Shown: in pieces, positions 24,718-33,592 of the stretch
Layout of the letters: every line of letters starts with the position of its first letter
Numbering within the stretch: position 1 is the stretch's first letter
From: a virus
IMG/VR virus record: IMGVR_UViG_3300042346_001065
Location: 1-49,881 of that record
Length of the DNA: 49,881 nt
Reading direction: 5' to 3' (one strand)
Translations under genes and position numbers: made by a program
Notes under the pieces: generated by a model
Databases searched by the model: none
What the model saw: only the letters and a program-made list of their open reading frames with translations
What the model was told of the DNA's origin: nothing

Positions 24718-24785
24718 GTTAGTATTTTAAAAGCAAGCTAAAACAGATCCAAGTAAAAAAATTAGAATTAATTAAATTTTAAAAT

Positions 24786-27017
24786 ATGGTCACAATTTCA
24801 AGTTATCAAAATCTCCTTCGCTTTGATGCTGCTCCTACGGAAGTGCAGATGAAACTTGGTATTTCTCAAGTTTTGTCGATGCCATTTGCCTACAACTCTC
24901 CGGTTATCGTTCTGGACTTTGAAGTAGGCAATAAAAACATCATCAAGGGACGGTTTAAGGATGCCATTAGATCCCGTGTTTTTGAGTTTGAGATTGGGGA
25001 TTCTATCACGTTCAAGCCGTTCACCTGGAGGCGAACGGATAGCGACGTTGACCCGATGGCGTGGGAAGACTTCTCTAAAGGGTATTGCTACCGATTCGAT
25101 GCAGTTAAGACCGTCAGAAAGGAAAAACCTAAGTGTGGCAATACCTCCTATAACTGCGGCAAAGCCTGCATTGGCTTAAACAAGAATTGCAAATCAGATC
25201 CCCCCGATAAACCGTCCCAGGAGAAAGTCGATAAACTCAGAGCCGCAGCAGGGGAGTTTAAAGCTGTTCAGGGCGATCCAACCAAGAAGCAAGAGGATAA
25301 TAAGTTAACGCCAAAACCACAGGAAGTTAAGGCGGTTAAGACCAAAACTGCTAAGGGCGCGATCGCTAAATCAGAAACACCACCAAAAACACCCAAGACA
25401 ACTAGACCCAAGGTAGGGACAAAGCAGTATGACGAATGGCTAGAAACCGAATCTCAAAAACTCAAGGGTAAAGATGGGGAATATGTAATTAAAACCCGTT
25501 CGGGGGATGAGACGGTCAAAGGAACCGTTTATGGCAATGGATTGGGGATTAATCCAAATAAAGGGTCTTTGTACAACACTCACAGCGTTACGCACATCGG
25601 CAGTGGCAGATCGTTGGGTGATTTTGATGATGAAGTTCAGGCTAAAAAGGCATTAGTTGAGTTGAACCGATCCGGCGTTAATTGGAGCGAACAAGACTTA
25701 ACAAAAATTCCAGGGATAGAGAAGAAAATAGTCAAAGTTAAGGGCTTGATAGATAATGCCAAAGACTCGGACTTAAGGGTTAAACGGGATGCTAAAAGGA
25801 AGGTGATAGAGGAAAAACGAGCTAAAGACGATGCCAAAATTGAGGCTGGTATGCAAAGGTTTAGAGAGGAAGAAGCTAAGAAAAAACAACAGGCTGAAAT
25901 AGACAGAAAAATACAAGAGGAAAAAAATAAGGTAGAGCGTGAAAAGCAAGTTGAGGCTATGAAAAAGATGGCAGAAGATCAAGCAAAAGTTTATCAAGAT
26001 TATGAGATCAATAGAACAAATCAACTGATCGGAGAATTGAAATCATCCTTTGATGTTAAGTCATTGGAGTCTGAAGTTAGCGTGCTGGAATCGAGGCTAA
26101 AGACGGAATCATCTCCCAAGGCAAAAAAAGAGTTAAACCAACGATTAAATAATGCAAACATCAAACTAAAGGAGGTTAAAACATTTTTATCTCAGGACAA
26201 ACTTGAAACCTATCCCGCTTTTTTGAAATCCAGAGTAAAGGGAATGGCTAATACTGTTGGGATTGAAAAAACCAGGGAGATTTTACAGGAGCAAATTGAC
26301 AATTACAAGAAACAAGTAAAGGAGGAGCCAAAGCAAAAAACAATAAAAGTTCAAGGGGAGCGATCGCAAGAACAAGAATCCCCTCTAATTCCGAAAGAAG
26401 AAATAGTTAAAGAGGCTCCTAAGCGAATTGGGGATGGAACCCAAAAAAGCTCCCCTCTTAATGCTCAGGAATACCACAAAATGATGGTTGAGAGAGGGAA
26501 TAATATCTCAATAGAAGAAGCTGAGGAAACTGTTAAATCAATCGTGTCGTGGAAACTTAGAAACGATGCCATAAGAGGAGATCAGCAACAAGGAAAGCCC
26601 AATAAAGATGCAGATAACATTGATAACTTTATCAAAAACTCTACACCTTATGAGGGAATGGTCGCTAGAGGGCTTAAGTTTTTCAGTAAAGAGGAAGCAG
26701 CAAACTTTATCAAAGGGGATGAGAATGGGATATTAAATAACCAGTCTGCTCATGCTTCATGGACTTCTGATTTTGATCAAGCTAAGAGGTTTGCTGATGT
26801 AGAGTCAAAAACAAATCCCTACTGGAAGGAATATTCTGAAAATCTTTATCCTGTGATTGTCCTTGCCAAAAATAAAACAGGTGTTCCAGCCCAAAATACA
26901 GGAGATGGATTACATAGTAACGAAGCCGAGGTTATTGTTTCAAAGAATACAAGGCATAAAGTTGTTAGGGTGATAGATAGAGATGGAATTATTTTAGTGG
27001 AAACCGAAGAAGTGTAA
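24786..27017 (+). CDS. FKD/Cys effector-family protein with ADP-ribosyltransferase domain
   Basis: 743 residues. FKD domain about 8-115 (IIKGRFKDAIRSRVFEFE), Cys motif KCGNTSYNCGKACIG, a 90-residue globular section (YVIKTRSGDETVKGTVYGNG...), a long charged coiled coil (about 330-500), then from about 559 an R-S-E class ADP-ribosyltransferase: R628 in VARGLKF, S658-W-T-S661 in AHASWTSDF, and E713-A-E715 in NEAEVIVSK. Such domains modify host proteins or nucleic acids with NAD+. The layout fits an injected phage effector. Substrate unknown. Confidence 0.85.
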   Translation: MVTISSYQNLLRFDAAPTEVQMKLGISQVLSMPFAYNSPVIVLDFEVGNKNIIKGRFKDAIRSRVFEFEIGDSITFKPFTWRRTDSDVDPMAWEDFSKGYCYRFDAVKTVRKEKPKCGNTSYNCGKACIGLNKNCKSDPPDKPSQEKVDKLRAAAGEFKAVQGDPTKKQEDNKLTPKPQEVKAVKTKTAKGAIAKSETPPKTPKTTRPKVGTKQYDEWLETESQKLKGKDGEYVIKTRSGDETVKGTVYGNGLGINPNKGSLYNTHSVTHIGSGRSLGDFDDEVQAKKALVELNRSGVNWSEQDLTKIPGIEKKIVKVKGLIDNAKDSDLRVKRDAKRKVIEEKRAKDDAKIEAGMQRFREEEAKKKQQAEIDRKIQEEKNKVEREKQVEAMKKMAEDQAKVYQDYEINRTNQLIGELKSSFDVKSLESEVSVLESRLKTESSPKAKKELNQRLNNANIKLKEVKTFLSQDKLETYPAFLKSRVKGMANTVGIEKTREILQEQIDNYKKQVKEEPKQKTIKVQGERSQEQESPLIPKEEIVKEAPKRIGDGTQKSSPLNAQEYHKMMVERGNNISIEEAEETVKSIVSWKLRNDAIRGDQQQGKPNKDADNIDNFIKNSTPYEGMVARGLKFFSKEEAANFIKGDENGILNNQSAHASWTSDFDQAKRFADVESKTNPYWKEYSENLYPVIVLAKNKTGVPAQNTGDGLHSNEAEVIVSKNTRHKVVRVIDRDGIILVETEEV

Positions 27018-27069
27018 CAAGTTAAAAAAATAGTGAATTTATCCTCTGTTTTGCCCAAAATAAAAATGT

Positions 27070-27119
27070 TATAATTAATAATAACAAACGCCTCTCGCGG
27101 TGCGCTAACACCCAGAGGC
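27070..27119 (+). promoter_or_regulatory. promoter -10 and structured leader hairpin, copy B
   Basis: TATAAT (27070-27075) in the run TATAATTAATAATA, then a hairpin at 27090-27119: GCCTCT, CGC, GGTG, 6-nt loop, CACC, C, AGAGGC. Compared with copy A at 4630-4679, both unlike pairs of the outer stem are compensated and the 3/1 internal loop and inner stem are identical. The gene start follows 32 bases later, with AGAGG upstream. Confidence 0.7.
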
Positions 27120-27151
27120 AGTAAACCTAAAACTTAAAACAGAGGTTCACC

Positions 27152-27760
27152 ATGTCGGATATTGTAAGATCAATCCGTGCCGAATTGGAACTAGGCAACA
27201 GAAGTATTGACTGCTATCTATTCCCAGATGGGGAGAAACGGATCGGAATTGGTGGCGCGAGTATTGCCATCGGACGGAGTAAAGAGTATTTGGGTCGCTT
27301 ATTGAAAAGCGAATCAGAGGATCTCGGAAAACTCAAAATCATGGGATTCTGTGGAAAAATTGTCGAAACGGAGTTTCTGTTTGGGAGAGGATCTACTCGC
27401 TCCAAAACTATTTCTTTGGCTGATTTTGATATTCTGATGATGTTTTTTGTTGACTTGCGGATGAAAAAAGAAAAGAAAAATCCTGAAGGTATTGTTAGGG
27501 ATAAGTTATTAGAACAGTCAGGGGGATCTAAAGAGGTTTCTACATTGGCAGGAAAGATAGACATATTAACCCCATCGCAAATAATAGAAGTAAAACAGGT
27601 TAATGGATGGAAAGGGGCTTTAGGACAAGTTTTAGTCTATGGATATTATTACCCGTCTCATCAGAAAAGGATTCATTTGTTTGGAGAGTGCCATAGTAGC
27701 TATCTCGATATTATCCAAAAACATTGTCAAGAATTTGATGTTATTGTTACATGGGAATAA
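27152..27760 (+). CDS. KilA-like domain plus PD-(D/E)XK-nuclease-like protein
   Basis: 202 residues, paralogue of the gene at 3908-4600. The N-terminal part has SIDCYLFPDGEKRIG, GASIAIGRSKEYLG, MGFCGKI and ISLADFDIL. The C-terminal part has STLAGKIDILT, IIEVKQVNGWKGALGQVLVYGYYYPSHQKRIHLFG; D of KIDIL and E-x-K of EVK form the nuclease-like triad. It lies between two effector genes on the plus strand and carries its own promoter and leader hairpin, so it is expressed apart from them. Confidence 0.7.
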   Translation: MSDIVRSIRAELELGNRSIDCYLFPDGEKRIGIGGASIAIGRSKEYLGRLLKSESEDLGKLKIMGFCGKIVETEFLFGRGSTRSKTISLADFDILMMFFVDLRMKKEKKNPEGIVRDKLLEQSGGSKEVSTLAGKIDILTPSQIIEVKQVNGWKGALGQVLVYGYYYPSHQKRIHLFGECHSSYLDIIQKHCQEFDVIVTWE

Positions 27761-27779
27761 GATTTACCAGGTCGGCTAA

Positions 27780-28151
27780 ACGGAGTCTAAAGCCCTCAAA
27801 GAGCTACAGGGTATGGGTTTCACAGGTCGCACAAAAGACACTGAGGTTAAGATAGCCAGAGGTGCGACACGAAGCAAGACCATCTCATCCAGAGACTTTA
27901 CGAAGTTAATCACATGGGATGCGGTAGTCAATAATAATCAAGATTCCATTATTTTGTTGGCTGCGTTTGCCGAGACGGGGTTGGATGACATATTGGAAAA
28001 AGTCTTCACACGGCAATCGTTGGACTTTCTGTTAGAAAAAATAGTCCACTATAGCAAATGGACTATGGAAGACTTACAAGAAGCCCTCGATGCAAATAAC
28101 GATGATTGGAGAGTGATCAGGGAACAAGAGCAGTTTTTATTAGAGGGCTAA
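27780..28151 (+). pseudogene. decapitated KilA-like protein fragment
   Basis: Open from a stop at 27777-27779, reading ESKALKELQGMGFTG, later SKTISSRDFTKLITW, and ending WRVIREQEQFLLEG. It aligns along its length with the fragment at 3542-3907 and, over its first part, with the KilA-like domain of the upstream gene. ATG 27813 would yield 112 residues lacking the start of the domain. As at 3542-4600, it lies directly downstream of a KilA/nuclease gene on the same strand. Confidence 0.6.
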
Positions 28152-28203
28152 ACATCAAATTTGTTTAACAGGTTAGTATGGGATATATGCTACTCTTAAC
28201 CCC

Positions 28204-28248
28204 ATGCTAACTCTAAAATTCGTTGCTAACGGCTCCAAAGATTGGTAA
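28204..28248 (+). pseudogene. duplicated 5' end of the gpG-like gene
   Basis: MLTLKFVAN followed by a stop after 14 codons. The first nine residues and about 25 bases upstream match the start of the gpG-like gene at 31176 (MLSLKFVAN; both have tactcttaaccccatgct). The 935-codon effector gene lies between the copies, so this looks like a scar of its insertion. Confidence 0.75.
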
Positions 28249-28283
28249 ACTAAGAAGATTAGCAAATTAAATTAATTCATATT

Positions 28284-31091
28284 ATGATTACAACTCCCGT
28301 CATCAAAGCAAACCAATCTAACATGGCTCCCACCGAAGTTCAGATGAAGTTAGCGATCGCGCAAGTCCTATCCCTTCCATTTGCCTACAACTCCCCCGTA
28401 ATTGTCGTTGATTTTGAGGCAGGTAACGGGAATGTGATCAAGGGTAGATTTAAGGATGCCTCCCGACCCCGTATATTTGAATTTAAGATTGATGACTCCA
28501 TAAGTTTTAAGTCATTTACCTGGAAAAGAATAGACAGCGCGGATATCGATCCAGTGGTGTGGGAAGAATTTTCTAAAGGGTACACCTATCGGTATGACGC
28601 AGTTAAAACCAAGAGGAAGGAAAAACCTAAGTGTGGCAATACCTCCTACAATTGTGGCAAAGCCTGTATTGGGTTGAATAAAAACTGCAAATCAGATATA
28701 CCGGATAAACCCTCCCAAGAAAAAGTCGATAAACTCAGAGCCGCAGCAGGGAAATTTAAAGCCGTTCAGGATGATCCAATCAAGAAGCAAGAAGATAATA
28801 AATTAACGCCAAAACCACCGGAAACAAAACCGACACTAGCGAACGAAGATAAAATGCGCGATACACTAAAGAAAGCTATCGCGGAAAATGAGTTGAATAA
28901 AAGTTTAGCAGAAACAGCTTATCAAAAATACCACCAGTATCAAAACGGACTAAAAAATGAAGCAGAAGGTTTATCATCTCGGTCTATCGCTAGTTTATAT
29001 CAAATCCCCCACGCCACTGCTGTAGCTAGAATTAACGGACTTAGAGAAGCTGTTGGACTAGGAGGGTCTAATGCTGTATCTGTTGACAAAGAATTAGGGG
29101 GAAGAATTAACGACCTTTTAAATAATGGGAAACAAATTAAAATTAATTCGTCAGGCGGTCAACTAAAAGATCGGAAAAAAGAACCAAGTCAAACAACAAT
29201 TAATGCTGACAAAAAATGGTCTGACTTTTTAGAATCTAAAAATGTTACAGAGAAAGGACTTAGAAAACTAGACCCTGAGACTAGAAAGAAAATTACAGAA
29301 GAATTTGAAAATACTCGGATTGAAGAAAGGGCTCAGGAGTCAAGCAAAAGGAAAGGTCTATCACTACCTGAAGACCCCAAACCATCCCCAAATTCAACAG
29401 GGGTTAAGGGTGCGGGGGGTAAGACACTTGACCTAAAAGATTTGTGGCAACAGACAGCCGACGCTGCTTATTCTAAAAATAAAGATGGGGTCTCAAAAAA
29501 TCTTGAGCAATGGAAAGAAGTTGTTAAAAAACTAGAGTCAGGGGAGGGAATTTCTAAAGATGTTAACTTAAACGAATACGAAAAGTTGATGGATAATTTA
29601 GAAAGAAAATTAGTCCTTAACCCAAAAGATCCGTCTAATGTCGAGTTTAAAAAAATTACTGGGTCTATTTATAGAACTCTTGACAAGGCTGTAAGATACG
29701 ATCCGTTAACTCAGGAAGATTTAGAAAAAGCTCACCCCAACTTTAGACCCATCATGCAACGGATGAAAAAAACCGTTACCAAGGTAAACGAATTATCCGG
29801 TAAAAAACAGCAATTACAAAAGGAATTAGACACATTAAAACACAGACAATCTTATAACGAGCTTATAGTCAAATCTAATTCAAGGCAATTTCGTGAAACG
29901 GCGATTGACAATAATTATAATGAGCTTAGGCTCCTTACGATGCGAAACCCGAATGACATGATAGAAGTCAGAAATCCAGTATCTAATCTCCCAGAAAGGA
30001 CAGTATCCATCCCGACAAGGATTAATGAGATCAACAAAGATATTAGAGATTTGGCAGACGATAAAAAGGCTGTGGAGTCTTCAGATCGTGCTAAGGGCGA
30101 AATAGCTAAATTACAGACCAAAATTAAAGATGCTGAAAGTCGGGCAACTTCCTTAGATGGTGAAATTAAGGCGTTAAGAGAATCGAGAGGAACGGGATCT
30201 GTTTTATCAGAACCTAAGTCAGCCCCTATTCCTGCTGTAGCACAAAGAGCGATCGCTAAAACCAAGACTGACAAACCCCCTGTTAAATCGGTTGATCAAC
30301 AATACAAGGATATTATTGCCAGTTCTAAAGATCCAAAAGGAACAGAGGAGGCTTTGTCATCGGCACTCAGAGGCGGTATAGGTGACTTCGAGAGAAAGAA
30401 TTATAACGAGTATTTAACTGCGATAGCTTCTGGGACAGTCCCAAAAGGAATGGGAGACTATTATCAAAAGCAAATTGATAAATATAAGCCCGTTATTGAT
30501 GCCGAAAACTTCATAAACGAGAGACGGCAAAAGGCAAAAGCAGGTGATTATGAAACAGAATCAGAAGCAGGGGTTTATATTCTTGATAAACTAAAACAAA
30601 AAGGCTACAAAGAGCATGAATATTATGATAGTCCAGACTATAAAATGGATTATGACAAATTAAAAACCGTAATGAAGTCTATGGAATTACCTCCCCCTCT
30701 GTCTGGTAATATTCCTAGTAAGGAATTAAAACAGACACTAACTCAGGGGGATAAATTGCTAGTTAAAGAAAGCACTTATTCTATGATGGGAGGAAGTTCC
30801 CCTGCGGGTTATCGAATTGTTGACGGTGGCGAAGTTCTAAAAGTTAATGTCAAGAATGTTAAAACAAGAGTCCAGGGCGAGTATATGGGGAAACCTTATA
30901 AAAATGAGCCATCCCTTGCCCTTGATACAGTTACCCACGTCATCCGAGATGGTAAACGTTACAAAGTAGATGATTCTGATAGTTCCCCTAACGACTTAAA
31001 GCCTGAAGTTACTCAACCCCAGAAGGCAGTAAAACAAAAGTCAATAAAACAAAAGGCGATAAAAGTTCAAGAGGTGCGATCGCAAGGTTAG
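28284..31091 (+). CDS. very long FKD/Cys effector-family protein with coiled coils
   Basis: 935 residues. FKD domain about 13-115 (IKGRFKDASRPRIFEFK), Cys motif KCGNTSYNCGKACIG almost identical to the gene at 24786. A possible helix-turn-helix follows (GLSSRSIASLYQIPHATAVARI), then long charged helices and coiled coils to about 640. The last 120 residues (GDKLLVKESTYSMMGG, GYRIVDGGEVLKVNVKNVK) form a beta-rich domain. It stops just after a linker IKVQEVRSQ that in the 24786 protein leads into the ADP-ribosyltransferase, suggesting loss of a C-terminal domain. No catalytic motif recognised. Confidence 0.7.
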   Translation: MITTPVIKANQSNMAPTEVQMKLAIAQVLSLPFAYNSPVIVVDFEAGNGNVIKGRFKDASRPRIFEFKIDDSISFKSFTWKRIDSADIDPVVWEEFSKGYTYRYDAVKTKRKEKPKCGNTSYNCGKACIGLNKNCKSDIPDKPSQEKVDKLRAAAGKFKAVQDDPIKKQEDNKLTPKPPETKPTLANEDKMRDTLKKAIAENELNKSLAETAYQKYHQYQNGLKNEAEGLSSRSIASLYQIPHATAVARINGLREAVGLGGSNAVSVDKELGGRINDLLNNGKQIKINSSGGQLKDRKKEPSQTTINADKKWSDFLESKNVTEKGLRKLDPETRKKITEEFENTRIEERAQESSKRKGLSLPEDPKPSPNSTGVKGAGGKTLDLKDLWQQTADAAYSKNKDGVSKNLEQWKEVVKKLESGEGISKDVNLNEYEKLMDNLERKLVLNPKDPSNVEFKKITGSIYRTLDKAVRYDPLTQEDLEKAHPNFRPIMQRMKKTVTKVNELSGKKQQLQKELDTLKHRQSYNELIVKSNSRQFRETAIDNNYNELRLLTMRNPNDMIEVRNPVSNLPERTVSIPTRINEINKDIRDLADDKKAVESSDRAKGEIAKLQTKIKDAESRATSLDGEIKALRESRGTGSVLSEPKSAPIPAVAQRAIAKTKTDKPPVKSVDQQYKDIIASSKDPKGTEEALSSALRGGIGDFERKNYNEYLTAIASGTVPKGMGDYYQKQIDKYKPVIDAENFINERRQKAKAGDYETESEAGVYILDKLKQKGYKEHEYYDSPDYKMDYDKLKTVMKSMELPPPLSGNIPSKELKQTLTQGDKLLVKESTYSMMGGSSPAGYRIVDGGEVLKVNVKNVKTRVQGEYMGKPYKNEPSLALDTVTHVIRDGKRYKVDDSDSSPNDLKPEVTQPQKAVKQKSIKQKAIKVQEVRSQG

Positions 31092-31175
31092 TAGATGTTT
31101 CGGACGTTTCCATGTGTTAAAGCCTCCTTTTTTGTTTCGTTATACTGAAGTCAGATATATTCTACTCTTAACCCC

Positions 31176-31595
31176 ATGCTATCCCTAAAATTCGTTGCCA
31201 ACCAAGCCCAAAATTACCTCAATAAATTAATCAGAAAGTTTCAGAACCTCACACCTGAACTGCATAAAGTCGGGCAGTTTATGGTGGCATCAACCGACGA
31301 GAACTTTCAAAAGGAACAGAGTCCTTACGGGGAGAAATGGGAACACCTAGCCCCATCAACCCTCAAATACAAGGCAAGTCGGGGTTTTATTATGCAAATA
31401 TTACAACGCCAAGGATTGTTGCGATCTTCTATTCGGTATCGGATTGAAAAAGGAAGGGTTGAGGTAGGGAGTCCATTGCCCTATGCCTCCTATTTACAAG
31501 AAGGCACTAAGAAAATGCCTAAACGTCAATTTTTAGGAGTAAGTCAACGCGATCGCAGGGAGATTATCGCTATTCTAAAGGGTTCTCTTCGTTGA
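31176..31595 (+). CDS. phage virion morphogenesis protein (Mu gpG-like tail completion)
   Basis: 139 residues. FQKEQSPYGEKWEHLAPSTLKYK, LQRQGLLRSSIRYRI and VGSPLPYASYLQEGTKKMPKRQFLGVS are the hallmark segments of the phage virion morphogenesis family, which includes Mu gpG and tail-completion proteins. It probably acts at head-tail joining. A truncated copy of its 5' end lies at 28204. Its last 26 bases overlap a convergent regulator gene. Confidence 0.85.
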   Translation: MLSLKFVANQAQNYLNKLIRKFQNLTPELHKVGQFMVASTDENFQKEQSPYGEKWEHLAPSTLKYKASRGFIMQILQRQGLLRSSIRYRIEKGRVEVGSPLPYASYLQEGTKKMPKRQFLGVSQRDRREIIAILKGSLR

Positions 31596-31944
31596 TCTCG
31601 ACAAGTTTATCAATAAGACCTGGGTTGATTTCTTGAGGGATTTCTTGCTCAATAATCTTTAAAGTTTCCTTAGTCCAAGCAAGGATCAATCGTTCTGCCT
31701 CCGATTGATCCTCAGAAATTAACGAAGCGATAATCAATAGTTCTACGAAATCCGTCCGCCGCTCCCCCATTAAAATCCGTCGAATTGTCTGCCAATCCCA
31801 TCCACTTTTTTCACTAAATTCCATCATCCCAAAATTTGCATTTATAAGATCCCGTCGAATTGACCGACCAAGAGCGCGATAGGGAGCCAACGCACCAGAT
31901 CCTAGTGTCTTCTTAGAAGGATACTCTCTTTTGATAGTAGTCAT
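31570..31944 (-). CDS. XRE-like DNA-binding regulator
   Basis: 124 residues. FGMMEFSEKSGWDWQTIRRILMGERRTDFVELLIIASLI has the spacing of a lambda repressor-like helix-turn-helix; the rest is helical and acidic. It is transcribed leftward within the rightward head operon, overlapping the gpG-like gene end and divergent from the protease/scaffold gene, with the 25-bp repeat 35 bases upstream of its own start. It may control that divergent promoter. Confidence 0.65.
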   Translation of the reverse strand: MTTIKREYPSKKTLGSGALAPYRALGRSIRRDLINANFGMMEFSEKSGWDWQTIRRILMGERRTDFVELLIIASLISEDQSEAERLILAWTKETLKIIEQEIPQEINPGLIDKLVEINEENPLE

Positions 31945-31978
31945 TATTTATATCTAAATCATTGGTTTAATTTTAGTC

Positions 31979-32003
31979 GATTTTCTTATATAGAAATTAT
32001 TTT
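31979..32003 (+). promoter_or_regulatory. 25-bp regulatory repeat, copy 2
   Basis: Identical to 22643-22667, with TTCTTATATAGAAATT at its centre. It lies in the intergenic region between the divergent XRE-like regulator and the protease/scaffold gene, 71 bases ahead of the latter. Confidence 0.6.
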
Positions 32004-32074
32004 TTTACACCATCTTTAAATGACTGATAAGGTGCGTTATTCTTTAACAAGAATTATTTTTTTTGTATTGAGAA

Positions 32075-33592
32075 ATGGTTGAAATCAGGCTTGATGCTCC
32101 AGCTAAATTTAGGGTAATCAGAACTGATGATGGTCGCCTCCATTGTGAGGGGTCTTTTTGTCGTGATGGGGTGTTGGAATATCGTCAGCCTGATGGCTCC
32201 ATAGTCCACGAACTCAGGAGACCGGAAACCAATGCAGAACTAGCCACAGTGGAGAGTTTTAAGCTCCTCCCCCTGGTAATTGAACATCCCCATGTTGGGC
32301 TTCTTAATAGCGAAAGTTATAAGGATTACGCAGTCGGGATGACTGATTCTTCTGCTTATTACAACAAGGCTGAAGGGGTGATCGAAGGCTTGGTGTCGTT
32401 TTTTGATGCTAAAGCGATCGCCCTAATTGATTCAAGGGAAAAGGAACAGTTGTCTGCGGGATATACCTGCGATATCAAACAAGGGGCAGGGGTATGGAAT
32501 GGTCAACACTACGACAGAGAACAGATTAATGTTCGTGCTAACCATTTGGCTTTAACGAGCCGAGGAAGGGCAGGAGAAGATGCCCGTCTCCGATTAGATA
32601 GTGCTGCGGGGATTGGGCAAGCTATTGTAGGGCAAGCTGTTGAAAACCCTAGTAACCCCAACAAAACCAAAGATAATGGAGATAATGAACAGCGCATGGC
32701 AATAATTAGATGCGATGGAGTCGAATATTCAGGAATCCCTGAAGTTTTCGCTTCTATTAGTGGTACTCGATTCCGTGAATTAAAAGAATTAAAGGAACGC
32801 CACGATTCGCTTGTTACACGGTTTGACGCTACGATTCGGGAGAATCGGAAGCTAGAAGCCGCACAAGAGAACTACCAGTTTCGGTTAGATAACCTGGAAA
32901 TCATTGTGGACAATGCTGACAATGTCCTTGGTGAGTTAGGTTATTACCGGAACGACATGGGGCAATACGTCCGTGTTGATGGGGGCAAAAAGAAAATGAT
33001 GTCTTTTGTTCCCGAAGATGAAGAAATGATGGAAGATGAGGACAATGAAGATGAAGAAATGATGGAAGATGAGGATGTTATGGAAGAAAAAGAAACCATG
33101 ACTTCCAGAAAGAAAAAAAAGTCCAAACCTCGTGCTGATGGCGACGATGAAGGCGAGAGTGATTACCGGGGTGATTCAATCGGGGATCTGTTGGCGATTT
33201 GGAAGGAAGCCGACAGTTTGTTACCAGGGTTCTCTGACACTCGGTTTGATAGTGGCTTCTCCACTAGCGATATCAAGCGCACTTTGTTGGCTGAAATCGA
33301 ACCCAATATGGATTTGACGTTCCGATCCGATTCTTATGTAGACGGGGTTTTTGCCTACATTCAGGAGAATTATGATTCCTCCCCCACCGATCCAGGTGAC
33401 GAAGAAGAAGGGGATGAGGAGGAGGAAGACGATGGAGACTCGGAGGAGTTTTCCCATCGCCTTGATTCGGTACTCAAAAGACCTGCTCAATCTACCTACG
33501 GAGATGAACTCACCGAATGGGAAAGACGACGGGTAGATGCCTATAAGCAGCCTTTAACGATAGGAAAAACACGCACGGGGTTTACTAGATAA
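32075..33592 (+). CDS. DUF2213 prohead protease / scaffold protein
   Basis: 505 residues. The N-terminal 180 residues carry the DUF2213 pattern: RTDDGRLHCEGSFCRDGVLEY, PLVIEHPHVGLLN, GMTDSSAYY, LSAGYTCDIKQG and VRANHLALTSRGRAGEDARL, seen in phage capsid maturation proteases. The remainder is helical and highly charged, including an acidic stretch with an internal 33-bp duplication (33014-33075), as expected of a scaffold. It is followed by cement and capsid genes in the usual order. The stop codon overlaps the next start. Confidence 0.85.
   Translation: MVEIRLDAPAKFRVIRTDDGRLHCEGSFCRDGVLEYRQPDGSIVHELRRPETNAELATVESFKLLPLVIEHPHVGLLNSESYKDYAVGMTDSSAYYNKAEGVIEGLVSFFDAKAIALIDSREKEQLSAGYTCDIKQGAGVWNGQHYDREQINVRANHLALTSRGRAGEDARLRLDSAAGIGQAIVGQAVENPSNPNKTKDNGDNEQRMAIIRCDGVEYSGIPEVFASISGTRFRELKELKERHDSLVTRFDATIRENRKLEAAQENYQFRLDNLEIIVDNADNVLGELGYYRNDMGQYVRVDGGKKKMMSFVPEDEEMMEDEDNEDEEMMEDEDVMEEKETMTSRKKKKSKPRADGDDEGESDYRGDSIGDLLAIWKEADSLLPGFSDTRFDSGFSTSDIKRTLLAEIEPNMDLTFRSDSYVDGVFAYIQENYDSSPTDPGDEEEGDEEEEDDGDSEEFSHRLDSVLKRPAQSTYGDELTEWERRRVDAYKQPLTIGKTRTGFTR

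Noticed and set aside
32944-33126. A leftward Ser-rich small gene opposite the protease/scaffold
   Set aside because: Antisense of the acidic GAA/GAT repeat region; no start signals.
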